Assembly: GCA_023251455.1 (NCBI GenBank)
Contig: JAHEYT010000030.1
Location: forward strand, 1-64,000
Length of the DNA stretch: 64,000 bases
DNA from: Bacteroidota bacterium
Lineage (GTDB): Bacteria > Bacteroidota > Bacteroidia > Bacteroidales > Prolixibacteraceae
Direction of reading: 5' to 3'
Part shown: piece by piece, positions 63,301 to 64,000 of the stretch
How the letters are laid out: each line of letters begins with the position of its first letter
Numbering within the stretch: position 1 is the stretch's first letter
Translations under genes and position numbers: made by a program
Notes under the pieces: generated by a model
Told to the model about the DNA's origin: nothing
The model's database searches: none
The model's input: the letters and a program-made list of their open reading frames with translations, nothing else

Positions 63301-64000
63301 AGCAAAACATTTTCGACCGTTTTTATCGTTTGCGAAGTGAAAAATTCAACCGTATTCCGGGCAGCGGCATCGGGTTATCGCTTGTAAAAGAACTCATTAA
63401 CCTTCACCAGGGATCGATTGAAGTGATAAGCGATGGAATACACGGCACCAGTTTTTACGTAATTTTACCATTGGTTCAGGCCGAAAAGGTAACCGAACAA
63501 ACCATCAAACCCAAAGCTGACATCGACCTGGCTCAATTAAATTGGGGAGAAAAAGCATCAGTATTGCTGATTGAAGACGAAGAACTTATGCTTCGTTTTG
63601 TTGCTGACGAACTGAAAAATTATTTCAGGGTAAAAGGCGTTGGCACGGTCGAAAAAGCTTACGAATTGCTCAATACAGAGATGTTTGACCTGATAATTTC
63701 GGACGTGATGCTGCCCGGAATAACAGGTATGGATTTTTGCAAAAGGCTGAAATCTGATCCGGCAACCAGCCACTTACCAGTTATTTTGCTCACGGCACGC
63801 GATTCGGAAGAAGATATTGTGGAAGGACTGAGTACTGGGGCCGACGATTACATTACCAAGCCATTCAAAATGAATGAACTGATTGCGCGATGCTTCAATC
63901 TGATTGAAAACCGCCGTCGCATGAAAGACCGGTTTGCCGATCAGGAAGAGATTGAAGTGAACACTTTTGCCCAGAATCCCGCTGACCTTGAATTTCTGAA
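60384..64000 (+). CDS. Hybrid two-component sensor/regulator, 3' end beyond window
   Basis: The frame opens with GTG at 60384 and is still open at the window end (1205 codons visible). Signal peptide 1-22, then a periplasmic beta-propeller part (about 30-660) with many WIG/LWI repeats, a Y_Y_Y domain (about 690-765) and a membrane helix (771-795). His816 in DISHELKTPLT is the phosphorylated histidine; the ATP domain (about 905-1030) has DSGPGIPEEM and GSGIGLSLVKEL. A receiver follows (1057-1170; Asp1107, TAR, Lys in TKPF). An AraC-type DNA-binding end is expected outside the window. This is the HTCS class that usually senses glycan breakdown products. Confidence 0.92.
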   Translation, partial: MIKILKLIVFIGIALLSMQTQAIGPYKPQLANPVLEPWRWTDFPEYDTIQISCIARGHDKGMWMGIDNKAIYYDGYKTVQFIPDSTTVHSLVFEKDNNLLAATTNGIFRYKEGEFRKILNLSFSAQRNFITDLNGDIWIGCEFGLLKITTKTIFCLNPEGYFEIDANGLVLNTLIFEKANDYRINSISEIKFPVYNLTINRAQRIWMAIDLPDKNIASIDISGFPKNSPAWKFTKTPGLYYWDISGICEHENSVWVTTGNANIMLLQYLISEEKWKSIDLKSFGGDNVQTSALETSDGNLWIGGHSKLYTLTSSGWKVYQYPEVALPLSYIEIYADKQDNIFLYGSNGSLMKLDLSSKSFGTFLGLNFNCNSPDGKYWFTTNTGEVVFCDPSMQHFQKYSATDGLMDMAMSLHYSKNSGLWVAGSHNGKAAVARFEHERWALTTFPDLYLGIAYNGICELGDTAVAFPVNGVLELDNTNFKGGFVAFNYKRSAWQKYASDKVPQRIPSIGQTSNGNLWFSGNSVIMFDGKKNHSIELPAKSLSWTDDIEVTPSDHIIAAQGGTGLFYNDGKKWTRFTTLNGLASNMVTNLFVENDTSIYIASDKGITFFDGKQFIPQIIHPDLNIQRERGFLNKSDDGTLWINQATREWYLYDFKNTDESPTVFKTTFYRKENNPPKTNISFSDREISSSGNVIITYNGIDFWNQTPSDKIQFSYRLNNGAWSPFSEEKSSVFLDLDAGDYFINVRSRDFDNNIEPNAAQISFKILPPVYFRIWFILTILTFLGIIVWLLIRLYARNRQIHELDQLKLRLFTDISHELKTPLTLISLPLQKLLDKAKRKNDNIDSLELIYTNVQRLNNLVNQVVDFRRLEAGKIQLELSPGDLILQLRNISGYYTPLAHEKNIRFEFTCNVQEVWAKYDADKLEKIVVNLLSNAFKYTPENEKVELIVQVDPPNDKLQLWVNDSGPGIPEEMQQNIFDRFYRLRSEKFNRIPGSGIGLSLVKELINLHQGSIEVISDGIHGTSFYVILPLVQAEKVTEQTIKPKADIDLAQLNWGEKASVLLIEDEELMLRFVADELKNYFRVKGVGTVEKAYELLNTEMFDLIISDVMLPGITGMDFCKRLKSDPATSHLPVILLTARDSEEDIVEGLSTGADDYITKPFKMNELIARCFNLIENRRRMKDRFADQEEIEVNTFAQNPADLEFL

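Overview
The window reads as chromosomal DNA of an anaerobic-to-microaerobic Bacteroidota, most likely from the Bacteroidales/Marinilabiliales side. This is an inference. It rests on candidate promoters of the TAnnTTTG type, weak use of Shine-Dalgarno sites, a hybrid two-component sensor with a periplasmic propeller, a short NuoG without the molybdopterin domain, a fused CcoN-CcoO, and the order rsfS-ftsH-LUD gene-DUF2007-cdsA. I saw no rRNA or tRNA gene, insertion sequence, prophage or CRISPR array.

Layout. 1-5300: end of an SRPBCC-type gene, birA facing it, then rsfS, ftsH, a LUD gene, a DUF2007 gene and cdsA in one direction. 5355-6707: gdhA. 6940-13233 (minus): a FAD/NAD reductase-like protein without recognisable cofactor motifs, a giant protein with tandem GAF-like units, two receiver-like domains and an ATP-grasp PEP-synthase-type domain, and a LuxR-type regulator with Asn at the phosphoacceptor site. 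This is the best candidate for an undescribed system here. 13573-14981: psd and pssA. 15275-28620: a complete complex I operon, nuoA to nuoN. 28803-32524 (minus): a small periplasmic Spy-like protein, then cytochrome bd oxidase (DUF4492 gene, cydA, cydB and an unlisted 45-codon cydX-like gene). 32778-34277: a PLP decarboxylase. 34692-40792: cbb3 oxidase (ccoI, ccoS, ccoNO, ccoQ, ccoP) followed by a lipoprotein with a heavy-metal domain. 41078-43389: a DJ-1/PfpI protein, an aldo/keto reductase and an AhpD-like protein. 43834-49977 (minus): gltD and gltB. 50502-51839 (minus): argH. 52178-55893: two small heat-shock proteins, a lipoprotein, a CbpA-type DnaJ protein and two unknown proteins. 56270-60197: a Tat-exported aldo/keto reductase, an AHSA1-like protein, an M64 peptidase and a small membrane-anchored protein. 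60384 to the end: a hybrid two-component regulator, cut by the window end.

Together the genes describe respiration with NADH dehydrogenase I feeding quinol to cytochrome bd, and a cbb3 oxidase with its copper-handling helpers, which points to low-oxygen respiration. Ammonium assimilation (gdhA, gltBD), phospholipid synthesis (cdsA, pssA, psd) and protein quality control (ftsH, hsp20 pair, cbpA) make up much of the rest.
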